The notes under the pieces: model-generated
Databases searched by the model: none
What the model was told of the DNA's origin: nothing
What the model saw: only the letters and a program-made list of their open reading frames with translations
Program-made: the position numbers and the translations under genes
Source: Aminobacter anthyllidis
GTDB lineage: Bacteria; Pseudomonadota; Alphaproteobacteria; Rhizobiales; Rhizobiaceae
Length of the DNA stretch: 64,000 nucleotides
Direction: 5' to 3'
Assembly: GCF_018555685.1 (NCBI RefSeq)
Contig: NZ_JAFLWW010000005.1
Location: 496,001-560,000, forward strand
In this document: positions 7,073 through 16,352 of the stretch, piece after piece
Position numbering within the stretch: the stretch's first letter is position 1
Layout: each line of letters opens with the position of its first letter

Positions 7073-8203
7073 TCATGCGACTGCTTGGCGTTTCTCCTTG
7101 CCTAGACCGGCAGCCCTCAGCAGGTTGTCCTTGCCGCCGATGAAGTTCTGTCCACGCTCGCCGTCGAAGGCGAGGTCGATTAGCTCGCGCCATTCGCCAT
7201 GTTCGATGCCGTAGTGGTGATGATCCGTGGCGATCCCGAGCTTGGCAAGGAATGCCGTGAGATGATCGGCCGCGCCGTCGGCATCCTTACCAAATATCGC
7301 GTTCAATCCCTCCGTACAGATGCCACCTTCTCCCGCAACACTGCGGATGATCATCGGCAAGGTGAACGAGCAGGCGATGCCGTGCGGGACGCCGTGCCGC
7401 AAGGTGATGGGATAGGACAGCGAATGGGCGATCGCCGTCTTGGTGTTCGAAAAGGCAAATCCTGCAAGCGTGGCCGCTCGAGCCATCCGCTCACGCAGGT
7501 CGGCGTTGCGGAGATCATTGGCAAGAAGCGGCAAAGTCGAGAGCACGCCGCGGGCCGCCATGACCGCATGCGCCATGGAAACGGGATTGGAATTCCGATT
7601 CCACAGGCTTTCCAGTGCATGCGACAGTGCGTCCAGCCCGGTCTGGATCGTCAGCTCGCGTGGCTTGCCAATCATCAGATCGGGATCGACGATCGAGAAT
7701 TCGGGATAGAGGCCCGGGTGCGCCAGCGAGAACTTCACGCCGCCCGCATTGTCCCAGACGGTTCCCCAGCACGTGACTTCGCTTCCGGTGCCAGCGGTTG
7801 TCGGAACCGCAATCAGCGGCCAGGGCTTGATCGTCTCGGCGCCGGCCCGCTTCTTGAGATAGGCGTCTACCGTCGCGAAATCGCCCAGTGCTGCGGCAAA
7901 GACTTTGGCCGAGTCGATGACCGACCCGCCGCCAAGCGCGACCACCACTTCAGGCTGTGCAGCCAGCTTGGCGAAGCGTGCAGTCTGCATCTCCAGCAGG
8001 GCAATGTCGGGATTGGGCGCGATATCGTCGATGATCAAAGCGGGCCTACCCGCCTTGGCCTCGAGCTCGGCAACGAGGCCCCTGAAGTACGGATCGCCGT
8101 AGGTGACCAGAGCGTATCTGCGGCCGCCGATGGCGTCGGCGAGCCTGGAAAAACTGCCCCGGCCAAAACGGACGTCGACGGGATTGCTATATGACCACAC
8201 GGT
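7073..8203 (-). CDS. Phosphonate-metabolism-associated iron-containing alcohol dehydrogenase
   Basis: A 376-residue group III (Fe-dependent) alcohol dehydrogenase resembling the phosphonate-associated subfamily (TIGR03405 type). Key blocks: VVALGGGSVIDSAKV (NAD-binding), PTTAGTGSEVTCWGT, and metal ligands in GLDALSHALES, AIAHSLSYPITLRHGVPHG and a later histidine-rich turn. A GTG at 8203, 8 bases after AGGA, is preferred over an ATG at 8257 that has no ribosome-binding site and would overlap the regulatory region. It heads the leftward operon with phnDCEE. The likely reaction is interconversion of phosphonoacetaldehyde and 2-hydroxyethylphosphonate; the direction is inference. Confidence 0.85.
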   Translation of the reverse strand, partial: TVWSYSNPVDVRFGRGSFSRLADAIGGRRYALVTYGDPYFRGLVAELEAKAGRPALIIDDIAPNPDIALLEMQTARFAKLAAQPEVVVALGGGSVIDSAKVFAAALGDFATVDAYLKKRAGAETIKPWPLIAVPTTAGTGSEVTCWGTVWDNAGGVKFSLAHPGLYPEFSIVDPDLMIGKPRELTIQTGLDALSHALESLWNRNSNPVSMAHAVMAARGVLSTLPLLANDLRNADLRERMARAATLAGFAFSNTKTAIAHSLSYPITLRHGVPHGIACSFTLPMIIRSVAGEGGICTEGLNAIFGKDADGAADHLTAFLAKLGIATDHHHYGIEHGEWRELIDLAFDGERGQNFIGGKDNLLRAAGLGKEKRQAVA

Positions 8204-8292
8204 TGAATTCCTGTCTTGAACTGATGGCAGGAGAAGTGTGGCGGAGGGCCGATCCATTGACTAATACAAATCTTTGTCGATTATCATAGACT
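8204..8292. promoter_or_regulatory. Divergent control region between the Fe-ADH/phn operon and the LysR gene
   Basis: An 89-base AT-rich gap separates the two divergent transcripts. It holds the inverted repeat ACAAA-TC-TTTGT (8266-8277). CATAG-A-CTATG (8285-8295) overlaps the ATG of the LysR gene. The ATAG/CTAT half-sites match those in the longer repeats at 9169 and 10926, which suggests that the LysR protein binds here and controls itself and the divergent operon. Confidence 0.45.
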
Positions 8293-9165
8293 ATGGCTAT
8301 AGTATTTACCCACCTCCGCTCGTTTCATGCTGTCGCTGAAAACCGAGGTTTCACGGCCGCAGCCAACGCCCTTCACATCAGCCAGCCAACCGTCACAACA
8401 CAGGTGAAGGAGCTGGAGGATCGCTATGGCGTCGAATTGCTGGTGCGCCGCGGGCGCCGCGTCGAGCTGACGGAGACAGGCGCCGCACTCTTCGACATCA
8501 GCCGGCGCATCATGAGCTTGCAGGACGAGGCCGAAGAATTGCTGCTCAGCAGCGGGCGGCTGACGACAGGCCAGTTGCGCGTGGCGGCGGTTGGACCTTT
8601 CCATGCCACCGAGATGGTGGCGCGCTTCCTGGCGACGTACCCGTCGATCAAGGTCAGCATGCTCTTGGGCAACTCGGACCAGACACTCCAGAGGATCCTC
8701 GATCTCGAATCCGACGTCGCAATCCTCGCCCATGTCGTCGATGATCCGCGGATCTACTCGGTTGCCTTCAGCACACATGAAGTGGTCGTGTTCGTGAATT
8801 CAGATCACCCTTGGCATGGCCGCGAAAGCATCACGATGGCCGAACTGGCAGACCAGCCGCTCATCCTGCGCGAAACTGGTTCCACCACCCGCCGTGCCTT
8901 TGAACAGGCGGCCGAAAAAGCCGGAGTACCGATAAAGCCGTTGCTCGAGATCGGCAGCCGCGAGGGCGTCTGGAAGGCCGTAGAGCGTGGACTGGGTATT
9001 GGTGTCGTCGCGGACTTCGAGTTTGTCGCGCACCCTCGCCTCGAGACCATCCGCATCGCGGATGCAACGATCCAGACGGAGTACCGGCTTGCATGCCTGC
9101 AGGAACGCCGGCACTCGCCCAAGATCGAGGCTTTCATGACGTCTGTCCTCCATCCCAAGGCGTGA
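8293..9165 (+). CDS. LysR-family regulator of aminoethylphosphonate/phosphonate catabolism
   Basis: A 290-residue LysR-type transcription factor. The N-terminal winged helix-turn-helix spans about residues 1-62 (FTAAANALHISQPTVTTQVKELEDRYG). A periplasmic-binding-like effector domain follows from about 90. The sequence resembles the regulators found beside phosphonate degradation genes (TIGR03339 type). It sits exactly between the leftward transporter/ADH operon and the rightward catabolic genes, the usual place for a LysR protein that activates both. The effector is unknown; a pathway phosphonate such as phosphonoacetate or phosphonoacetaldehyde is likely. Confidence 0.85.
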   Translation: MAIVFTHLRSFHAVAENRGFTAAANALHISQPTVTTQVKELEDRYGVELLVRRGRRVELTETGAALFDISRRIMSLQDEAEELLLSSGRLTTGQLRVAAVGPFHATEMVARFLATYPSIKVSMLLGNSDQTLQRILDLESDVAILAHVVDDPRIYSVAFSTHEVVVFVNSDHPWHGRESITMAELADQPLILRETGSTTRRAFEQAAEKAGVPIKPLLEIGSREGVWKAVERGLGIGVVADFEFVAHPRLETIRIADATIQTEYRLACLQERRHSPKIEAFMTSVLHPKA

Positions 9166-9168
9166 TCC

Positions 9169-9191
9169 ATCCATAGTCATGCACTATGGAT
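9169..9191. promoter_or_regulatory. Predicted LysR operator before the Na/Pi transporter gene
   Basis: ATCCATAG and CTATGGAT, perfect 8-base arms separated by 7 bases, lie just after the LysR stop and 72 bases before the transporter start. The form T-AG-N7-CT-A fits a LysR-type box. A near-identical site recurs before phnA (10926). Confidence 0.55.
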
Positions 9192-9262
9192 CTATTGAAA
9201 CTATCGAATTGACGAATAGGCCCTGAAGCCTGACCCTTTGTTTAGTCGACGAAGGGACGCCC

Positions 9263-10927
9263 ATGCACTTTTCCCTGATTTTGCTTCATCTGGCCGGCGC
9301 GACCATGCTGCTGCTTTTTGCCGTGCATATGGTGCGCAGCGGTATGGAACGCGCGTACGGTGAAACGCTGCGATCGATGCTGGGAGAGGCCAGGCGCGGC
9401 CAGACCAAAGCCGCGGCAGGCGGGATGGTGATGGCAGTAATGCTGCAAAGCTCCACTGCTGTTGCGATGCTTGCCTGTGGTTTCGCAGCGAGCGGGGTTC
9501 TCGCGCTGCCGACCGGGCTTGCTTTGCTGCTTGGCGCGGACCTTGGCTCGGCGGTGGTCGTGCGCATCCTGTCGTTCGATCTCGGCTGGCTGGTACCGGT
9601 CTGCCTGTTTGCCGGCGGAGTGATGCACCTGAAGCTATCAGGCGAGAAGCTTCGCGAAACCGGGCGGATGATCCTTGGTGTCGGGTTCGTCCTTTTGTCG
9701 CTGCAGTTGATAGGGACAGCGACGGGGCCGTTGCGCAGCGGAGCCATGCTGCCGTCTCTGTCGGCTTACCTGGCTGACGACTACGTCACCGCCTTTCTCG
9801 TCGGGGCCCTATTTACCTGGGTGGTGCATTCGAGCGTCGCCGCGGTCCTCATGACTGCGGCATTTGCCGCGCAAGGCCTTGTGCCGCTGGAGGCCGGCGT
9901 GCCGCTCGTGCTCGGTTGCAATCTTGGTGGTGGCCTCATCGCTTTCTGGCTGTCACGTGGCATGCCTGCCGTGGCACAGCGGATTCCGGTCGGCAATCTG
10001 ATCTTCCGCGCGACGGGTGCAGTCTTGGCTCTTGCCGCACTCGAAATGAGCGGTTTTTCAATCGCAATGCTGGGGTCTGGGCCAGGCACGGCGCTGGTCA
10101 ACTTCCACCTTTTGTTCAATGGCGGCCTGGTCGCTGTTAGCCTGCCCTTCATATCGGCGATGGCGGCACTCACCCGTCACCTGCTACCCGATCCACTAGC
10201 TGAAGCCACCGGCGACCCCTTGAGCCATCGCGTCAGCGCGCTCGATCGTTCCGTCATCGCGACACCGCGCCTCGCACTTGCCAGTGCCACGCGCGAACTG
10301 CTGCGCATGGGCGAATTGCTGGAGACGATGGTGCGGCCGGTCATGGACCTCCTGCGCGCCGGCACCCGCAGCGAGATCGCTCGCGTCCGTTGCCTGGATG
10401 AAGCGGTCAACCAGGCCCACACCGACATCAAGCTCTATCTTGCCGAGGTGAACCGCGGCCAGATGACAGTTGAGGAAGCGCGGCGCAGCATCGAGTTGAC
10501 CGATCTGGCCATCAATCTCGAACATGCCGGCGATGTGATAGCCAAGAACCTGCTGGTCCTTGCCGAGGAGCGCGCCGACAAGAACTGGCGCTTCTCCAAC
10601 GAGGGTTGGAAAGAACTGGCCGATCTGCATGAGCGGCTGATCGAAAATATGCACCTTGCCCTCAACGTTCTCATTTCACAGGACCAGCTGTCCGCACGAC
10701 AGCTGGTCGTCGAAAAGCAAAGAATGCGCGACCTGCACCGCCATACGCATGGCCAGCATTTGAAGCGGCTGCAGTCCGGAACGCCGGAAAGCATCGAAAC
10801 CAGCGGAATGCATCTCGAAATCGCCCGCGGCCTGAAAGAGATCAATTCGCTACTGGTTACAGTCGCCTACCCCATTTTGACGGCAAGCGGCGATCTGTTG
10901 GAAAGCCGGCTGGCCAAGGCAAGCTGA
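9263..10927 (+). CDS. Na/Pi cotransporter family protein with PhoU-like tail
   Basis: A 554-residue membrane protein. The first 300 residues hold two Na/Pi-cotransporter repeats (PF02690 type) with the QSSTAVAML and HSSVAAVLM signatures (about residues 53 and 195), each inside a cluster of hydrophobic segments. From about residue 340 a soluble helical part resembles PhoU. Relatives such as YjbB export phosphate. In this cluster PhnA would release inorganic phosphate in the cytoplasm, so a Pi valve would let phosphonates serve as carbon source without phosphate overload (inference). GAAGGGA, 6 bases before the ATG, is the ribosome-binding site. Confidence 0.85.
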   Translation: MHFSLILLHLAGATMLLLFAVHMVRSGMERAYGETLRSMLGEARRGQTKAAAGGMVMAVMLQSSTAVAMLACGFAASGVLALPTGLALLLGADLGSAVVVRILSFDLGWLVPVCLFAGGVMHLKLSGEKLRETGRMILGVGFVLLSLQLIGTATGPLRSGAMLPSLSAYLADDYVTAFLVGALFTWVVHSSVAAVLMTAAFAAQGLVPLEAGVPLVLGCNLGGGLIAFWLSRGMPAVAQRIPVGNLIFRATGAVLALAALEMSGFSIAMLGSGPGTALVNFHLLFNGGLVAVSLPFISAMAALTRHLLPDPLAEATGDPLSHRVSALDRSVIATPRLALASATRELLRMGELLETMVRPVMDLLRAGTRSEIARVRCLDEAVNQAHTDIKLYLAEVNRGQMTVEEARRSIELTDLAINLEHAGDVIAKNLLVLAEERADKNWRFSNEGWKELADLHERLIENMHLALNVLISQDQLSARQLVVEKQRMRDLHRHTHGQHLKRLQSGTPESIETSGMHLEIARGLKEINSLLVTVAYPILTASGDLLESRLAKAS

Positions 10928-10950
10928 TCCATAGCTCTGGCCTATCGATC
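10926..10950. promoter_or_regulatory. Predicted LysR operator before phnA
   Basis: GATCCATAG and CTATCGATC form 9-base arms with one mismatch, separated by 7 bases. It is the same layout and nearly the same sequence as the site at 9169. It overlaps the stop of the preceding gene and lies about 120 bases before phnA, implying that phnA-phnY has its own promoter. Confidence 0.5.
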
Positions 10951-11066
10951 GAATTCATAATTGCGATTTGGCAAATAGATGGAGTTACGGCACACAAGAG
11001 ACGATCCATATCCGAGGCGGCGCATACCACCGGCAATCGGATTGCTCCAAGCCAAAGGACCCTCCC

Positions 11067-12323
11067 ATGAACAAGATGACCACGATCAACGTCAGCGCCA
11101 ATGGCCGCAGCTATGAATGGCCGCGCGTGCCGGCGATTGCGATTTGCCTCGATGGCTGCGAGCCGGCCTATCTCGACGAGGCGATCAAGGCAGGCCTGAT
11201 GCCCTCGCTGGTGAAGATCCGCGCCAACGGCACCGAACGCACCGCCCACAGCGTCATCCCGAGCTTCACCAACCCCAACAATCTGTCGATCGCCACCGGC
11301 CGGCCGCCGGCAGTGCATGGCATCTGCGGCAACTATCTCTACGAGCGCGAGACCGGCAAGGAAGTGATGATGAACGACCCGCGCTTCCTGCGCGCGCCGA
11401 CCGTCTTCCAGGCCTTTTACGATGCCGGTGCGCGGGTTGCCGTGGTCACCGCCAAGGACAAGCTGCGCGCTCTTCTCGGCAGCGGCCTGAAGTTCGACGA
11501 GGGCCGCGCGATCTGCTTCTCGTCGGAGAAGTCCGATGTCTCGACCAAGGCCGAACACGGCATCGACAATGCATCCGCCTGGCTCGGCAAGCCGGTTCCG
11601 GAAGTCTATTCGGCCGAGCTGTCGGAGTTCGTCTTTGCCGCCGGCGTCAAGCTGCTCAAGGAATTCAAGCCTGACGTGATGTATTTGACCACCACCGACT
11701 ACGTGCAGCACAAATATGCCCCCGGCGTGCCGCAGGCCAACGCCTTCTACGAGATGTTCGACAAATATCTCGGCGAGCTCGACGCACTCGGTGCCGCCAT
11801 CGTCATCACCGCCGACCATGGCATGAAGCCCAAGCACAAGGCCGACGGCACCCCTGACGTGGTTTATGTCCAGGACGTTCTCGACGAATGGCTGGGCAAG
11901 GACGCAGCGCGCGTCATCCTGCCGATCACCGATCCTTATGTCGTCCACCACGGCGCGCTCGGTTCGTTCGCCACCGCCTACCTGCCCGAAGGTGCCGACC
12001 AGGCCGACATCATGAAGCGCCTCGCCGCCATTGAAGGCATCGACGTCGTCATCGACAACGCCACCGCCTGCGAACGTTTCGAACTGCCATCCGACCGCAT
12101 CGGCGACATCGTGCTGGTCTCCACCGAAAACAAGACCATCGGCACCAGCGAGCATCGCCACGATCTGGCAGCGCTCAACGAGCCGCTGCGCTCGCATGGC
12201 GGCCTGACCGAACAGGCAGTACCGTTCATCGTCAACCGCAAGCTGCCGTCGCTGCCGAACGAACCGGTTCTGCGCAACTTCGATGCGTTCTATTATGCCG
12301 CCATGGCGGCAGCGCTGGCCTGA
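11067..12323 (+). CDS. phnA: Phosphonoacetate hydrolase
   Basis: A 418-residue alkaline-phosphatase-superfamily enzyme that splits the C-P bond of phosphonoacetate to acetate and phosphate, using two zinc ions. Visible: metal ligand Asp29 in ICLDGCEP, nucleophile Thr68 in [19 protein letters not shown], the metal-binding [10 protein letters not shown], and the C-terminal histidine in [12 protein letters not shown] at 11067 follows AAAGGA by 8 bases; an upstream in-frame ATG at 10968 adds a non-conserved leader and is rejected. phnY starts 13 bases downstream, so the two are co-transcribed. The acetate formed could be activated by Acs (44462). Confidence 0.95.
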   Translation: MNKMTTINVSANGRSYEWPRVPAIAICLDGCEPAYLDEAIKAGLMPSLVKIRANGTERTAHSVIPSFTNPNNLSIATGRPPAVHGICGNYLYERETGKEVMMNDPRFLRAPTVFQAFYDAGARVAVVTAKDKLRALLGSGLKFDEGRAICFSSEKSDVSTKAEHGIDNASAWLGKPVPEVYSAELSEFVFAAGVKLLKEFKPDVMYLTTTDYVQHKYAPGVPQANAFYEMFDKYLGELDALGAAIVITADHGMKPKHKADGTPDVVYVQDVLDEWLGKDAARVILPITDPYVVHHGALGSFATAYLPEGADQADIMKRLAAIEGIDVVIDNATACERFELPSDRIGDIVLVSTENKTIGTSEHRHDLAALNEPLRSHGGLTEQAVPFIVNRKLPSLPNEPVLRNFDAFYYAAMAAALA

Positions 12324-12336
12324 GGGAGGACTGACG

Positions 12337-13791
12337 ATGGTCAAGGCTGAAACAACGTTCAAGGTGCGCCATGAACCGATGCGCATCGCCGGGCGCAAGG
12401 TCGATGCCGATGGCGTCGTCAACGTCCATTACCCCTACACCGATGCGGTGATCGGCACTGTGCCTGCGGGGCGTGCCGAGCACGCCCGCCAGGCCTTCGA
12501 GATCGCGGCCAACTACAAGCCGAAGCTGACGCGCTACGAGCGTCAGCAGATCCTGTTTCGCACCGCAGAGGCCCTTGCCGCACGCAAGGAAGAGATCTCC
12601 GACATCATCACGCTGGAGCTCGGCATCTCGAAAGCCGATTCCTTGTACGAGGTCGGCCGCGCCTATGACGTGTTCACGCTGTCGGCACAGATGTGCATCC
12701 AGGACGACGGCCAGATCTTTTCCTGCGACCTGACCCCGCACGGCAAGGCGCGGAAGATCTTCACCACGCGTGAGCCACTTAAGGCGATCTCGGCAATCAC
12801 GCCGTTCAACCATCCGCTCAACATGGTCTCGCACAAGGTGGCACCGGCGATCGCCACCAACAATTGCGTCGTGGTCAAACCGACCGAACTCACCCCGATG
12901 ACGGCGCTGATCCTCGCCGACATTCTCTACGAGGCAGGTCTGCCGCCGGAGATGCTGTCGGTGGTGACAGGCATGCCGGCCGACATCGGCGCCGAGATGA
13001 TCACCAACGACAACATCGAGCTGATCACCTTCACCGGTGGCGTGCCGGTCGGCAAGCTGATCGCCCGCACCGCCGGCTACAAGCGCCAGGTGTTGGAGCT
13101 CGGCGGCAACGATCCGCTGATCATCCTCAATGATCTCTCGGATGACGATCTCGCCAAGGCGGCCGATCTCGCGGTGGCAGGTGCGACCAAGAACTCGGGC
13201 CAGCGCTGCACCGCGGTCAAGCGCATCCTGTGCCAGGAAAGCGTCGCCGACCGCTTCGTGCCGATGGTGCTCGAACGCGCCAAGAAGCTCAAGTTCGGCG
13301 ACCCGATGGACCGGACGACCGATCTCGGCACGGTGGTGCACGAAAAGGCCGCCGCACTGTTCGAAAGCCGCGTCTACATGGCCGCCGAACAAGGTGCCGA
13401 AGTGCTCTACGACCCCGGCCGCAAGGGCGCGCTCTTGCCGCCGATCGTCGTTGACCGCGTTCCGCATACGTCGGAACTGGTCATGGAAGAGACGTTTGGC
13501 CCGATCATTCCGATCGTGCGCGCGCCCGACAATGACGATGAACTGATAACGCTGTCCAACTCGACCGCCTTCGGCCTGTCGTCAGGTGTGTGCACCAACG
13601 ACTTCCGCCGCATGCAGAAATACATCGCCGGCCTGCAGGTTGGCACCGTGAATATCTGGGAAGTCCCCGGATATCGCATCGAGATGTCGCCATTTGGCGG
13701 GATCAAGGATAGCGGCAACGGCTACAAGGAAGGCGTCATCGAGGCGATGAAGAGCTTCACAAACGTCAAGACATTCTCGTTGCCTTGGTGA
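12337..13791 (+). CDS. phnY: Phosphonoacetaldehyde dehydrogenase
   Basis: A 484-residue aldehyde dehydrogenase that oxidises phosphonoacetaldehyde to phosphonoacetate with NAD(P). The ATG at 12337 sits behind a strong GGGAGGA. With this start the catalytic cysteine is Cys291 (NSGQRCTAV), the general base is Glu254 (LELGGN), and Arg108 and His159 are present. As I recall, this is the same numbering as the characterised Sinorhizobium meliloti PhnY, where Arg108 and His159 bind the phosphonate. It produces the substrate of PhnA immediately upstream. The family includes other ALDHs, but the combination with phnA makes the assignment firm. Confidence 0.94.
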   Translation: MVKAETTFKVRHEPMRIAGRKVDADGVVNVHYPYTDAVIGTVPAGRAEHARQAFEIAANYKPKLTRYERQQILFRTAEALAARKEEISDIITLELGISKADSLYEVGRAYDVFTLSAQMCIQDDGQIFSCDLTPHGKARKIFTTREPLKAISAITPFNHPLNMVSHKVAPAIATNNCVVVKPTELTPMTALILADILYEAGLPPEMLSVVTGMPADIGAEMITNDNIELITFTGGVPVGKLIARTAGYKRQVLELGGNDPLIILNDLSDDDLAKAADLAVAGATKNSGQRCTAVKRILCQESVADRFVPMVLERAKKLKFGDPMDRTTDLGTVVHEKAAALFESRVYMAAEQGAEVLYDPGRKGALLPPIVVDRVPHTSELVMEETFGPIIPIVRAPDNDDELITLSNSTAFGLSSGVCTNDFRRMQKYIAGLQVGTVNIWEVPGYRIEMSPFGGIKDSGNGYKEGVIEAMKSFTNVKTFSLPW

Positions 13792-13896
13792 AATCGGCGT
13801 CCCCCTGGCAGCCAAACAGCAAGCCCGTATTTCGCAGTGCTGCTGTTGCGAACAGACTTCGAACGCCAGGGCGGCGCAAGCGGAATATTCCTGATC

Positions 13897-14092
13897 GACA
13901 AGGGTCGTCGCATCAGGGCGCTTGGATCCCCCTGGCAGGCGCTGGATTACCTGCATACCGCGTTCGATTGGCACCGGGAACAAAGCCGCAGTGGCCGTCC
14001 AGCCGATCCGGCACGTCATGGCGAAGCACCTCAAGGGCGAGGAGAGCTCAGGCATGCAATCGTCACAGAAGTTTGCCGCTGGGAGCGCGTCT
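13897..14092 (+). pseudogene. Possible frameshifted DUF982-like remnant
   Basis: The 660 bases between phnY and the chemoreceptor gene have no intact recognisable gene. One frame reads RIRALGSPWQALDYLHTAF; after about 13975 the next frame reads KAAVAVQPIRHVMAKHLKGE and then KFAAGS. Joined across one frameshift they resemble the small DUF982 proteins common in Rhizobiales (SP-x-EALDFL... then AV..C..VL.G...E.AR.AF..AA). There is no good start signal. Rejected alternatives are the three overlapping 90-140-codon frames here, which look like chance openings. The AT-rich bases 14320-14451 probably carry the promoter of the chemoreceptor gene. Confidence 0.35.
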
Positions 14093-14451
14093 CGACGACC
14101 TCACCAAGGATCACTACAACCAACATCTGATGCTCGACAGTACCTGGGTCGGCGTTCACCAGCAGGCAGCGACCGGAAAGGGGGCCAAAACCTGGTTCCG
14201 CTGAACCTGTGCTGGAACATGCGTGCGGTTCCGCCCGGGCCACGCTGATTCTGCTGCAGATGCACCGGATTCAAGCCTGGAAGCAATACCTTCGGGTCGT
14301 TTGAAAAACGCTCTGGTTGAAACGCTTAAAGGCCCTTCCCGTATGCCGTCAGAGAACCTAGCAAGAACAATATTCAAATATTATTATTTAATAAAATTGC
14401 AATCTTATCATCGGGATACTCGTCCAAATCGACGCGAACGCGGAACCCGTT

Positions 14452-16269
14452 ATGACCATCAGATTGAAACTCATTGCCAGTATCGCCCTCCTGGCGGTTT
14501 TGTTGCTTATCTCAGGCGGCACGGCCTTTTTGGCGCTGCAATCCATGTCGGAGCGGACCCATACCATTGTCGTCGATCGCGTCGAGCCGATGACCCACTT
14601 GAAGACCGTCGCGGACATGTACGCCGTCAACATCGTCGACACGGCCCACAAGGTCAGGAGCGGCGCGCTCGATTGGACAGATGGCGAGAAGGCGTTGCGC
14701 GTCGCCATCGAGGCCATCGACCGTTCCTGGACGGCCTATGCGTCCACGGCCATGACACCGGAGGAAAAAGCGTTGGCCGACGGTTTCGCCGAGCTTCGCG
14801 AGAGCTCGAAAACTGAGATCGACACTCTGATCGAGATCATCGCACGAAAAGACCAGGCATCGCTCGATCGCTTTGTCGTTGATCGGCTCTATCCGACGAT
14901 CGATCCGCTTGCCACGCCCATCAGCGACCTGGTTTCCCTCCAGCTTCGCGTGGCCCAGGAGGAGTTTAGCGCCGCAAACGATCTGAAGTCGGCCATCGTC
15001 CTGTGGATGAGCGCGCTTGCCGTTGTGTCGTTCGCCATCGTCGGCGTCTCGGTCTGGCTGGTGATCGGCGGCGTGACGACCCCGCTCAAGCGCATGCAAG
15101 AGGCGATGCACCGCCTAGCGTCCGGCGACACGGCGACCGCGGTTCCTTTTTCCGGGCGCAGCGACGAGATCGGTGAGATGGCTGGGGCCGTCGAGGTGTT
15201 CCGGCAGGCGGCGATTGCCAACAGGCGGATGGAAGAGGAGGCGCAAGCCACGCGGGCTCGGGCCGAAAGCGACCGCATTCGCCTGACCGAGGCAGCGGAA
15301 GCCGCCGCCCAGGCGCGACTGGAGCAGGCGACCTCGGGGCTTGCGGCCGGTCTACGCCGGCTTGCCTCCGGTGACCTGTCGTTCCAGCTGGAACAGGCCT
15401 TCGCGCCGGATTTCGAGCCGCTGCGCCATGATCTCAACGCCGCGATCGGCCAGCTCGGCGGCACGCTGTCGGCCATCACCTTGTCGGCCGGCTCAATCGA
15501 CAACGGAACCCGCGAGATCAGCGTCAGCGCCGACGATCTGTCGCGCCGCACCGAACAGCAGGCGGCTTCGCTGGAAGAGACGGCTGCCGCGCTCGACGAG
15601 ATCACCGTCAATGTCTCAAACTCCTCCAAGCGCGCCGACGAGGCGCGCTCGGTGGCAATGCAGGCCAATGCCAGTGCAGCCCAGTCAGGCGCGGTGGTAG
15701 CGAACGCGGTAGAGGCCATGGGCCGGATCGAGGAAGCCTCCGGCCAGATCTCCAACATCATCGGCGTCATCGACGAGATCGCCTTCCAGACCAATCTGTT
15801 GGCACTGAACGCCGGCGTCGAGGCGGCGCGGGCAGGAGAGGCGGGCAAGGGCTTTGCGGTCGTCGCCCACGAGGTGCGCGAACTGGCGCAGCGCTCCGCC
15901 AAGGCGGCCAAGGAAATCAAGGATCTGATCCGTCATTCGAGCGTCGAGGTCGAGGCCGGCGTCAAGCTGGTGCGGCAAACCGGTGAGGCGTTGACGACCA
16001 TCGAAACCCATGTGGTGGCCATCAACCGGCACATGGACGCGATCGCCACCTCAGCGCGCGAGCAGTCGACCGGCCTTGCCGAGGTCAATACTGCGGTCAA
16101 TCAGATAGACCAGGTAACCCAGCAGAACGCCGCCATGGTCGAGGAGACCACCGCCGCAAGCGTGACGCTCGCCGGTGAAGCCGCCCGACTGCGCCAGTTG
16201 ATCGCCCAGTTCGCGCTTGCGGAGGCTGCCACCGCTTCGGCATTGCCGGGGCGGCGTCGCGCTGCCTGA
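14452..16269 (+). CDS. Methyl-accepting chemotaxis protein
   Basis: A 605-residue chemoreceptor. TM1 is at about residues 7-29 and a periplasmic four-helix-bundle sensor domain spans about 30-185. TM2 (about 186-208) is followed by a HAMP domain ([18 protein letters not shown]), a helical linker and a second HAMP-like unit ([11 protein letters not shown], about 300-350). The cytoplasmic signalling hairpin has the highly conserved tip [21 protein letters not shown] (about 442-462). There is no C-terminal CheR/CheB pentapeptide. The ligand is unknown; it stands next to the phosphonate catabolic genes, but no shared promoter is visible. Confidence 0.93.
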   Translation: MTIRLKLIASIALLAVLLLISGGTAFLALQSMSERTHTIVVDRVEPMTHLKTVADMYAVNIVDTAHKVRSGALDWTDGEKALRVAIEAIDRSWTAYASTAMTPEEKALADGFAELRESSKTEIDTLIEIIARKDQASLDRFVVDRLYPTIDPLATPISDLVSLQLRVAQEEFSAANDLKSAIVLWMSALAVVSFAIVGVSVWLVIGGVTTPLKRMQEAMHRLASGDTATAVPFSGRSDEIGEMAGAVEVFRQAAIANRRMEEEAQATRARAESDRIRLTEAAEAAAQARLEQATSGLAAGLRRLASGDLSFQLEQAFAPDFEPLRHDLNAAIGQLGGTLSAITLSAGSIDNGTREISVSADDLSRRTEQQAASLEETAAALDEITVNVSNSSKRADEARSVAMQANASAAQSGAVVANAVEAMGRIEEASGQISNIIGVIDEIAFQTNLLALNAGVEAARAGEAGKGFAVVAHEVRELAQRSAKAAKEIKDLIRHSSVEVEAGVKLVRQTGEALTTIETHVVAINRHMDAIATSAREQSTGLAEVNTAVNQIDQVTQQNAAMVEETTAASVTLAGEAARLRQLIAQFALAEAATASALPGRRRAA

Positions 16270-16279
16270 CAGCAGGCAA

Positions 16280-16309
16280 GTCGTACCGTGAGTCGTCGTA
16301 CCGTGAGTC
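16280..16309. repeat. Two perfect tandem copies of a 15-base unit
   Basis: GTCGTACCGTGAGTC occurs twice head to tail, 11 bases after the chemoreceptor stop. Nothing else like it is seen in the window. It is most simply a small slippage duplication. Confidence 0.9.
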
Positions 16310-16328
16310 AGAGCCTCCGATAAACGCC

Positions 16329-16350
16329 GAGGTGGCCGCCAGGCCACCTC
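16329..16350. terminator. Hairpin between convergent transcripts
   Basis: GAGGTGGCC-gcca-GGCCACCTC is a perfect 9-bp stem with a 4-base loop. It lies between the rightward chemoreceptor gene and the leftward genes. On the minus strand it is followed by CGGCGTTTAT, a weak T-run. Confidence 0.55.
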
Positions 16351-16352
16351 CT

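Noticed and set aside
16280-16309. Tandem 15-base repeat considered as a CRISPR or iteron start
   Set aside because: Only two copies, no spacers, no cas or replication genes nearby.
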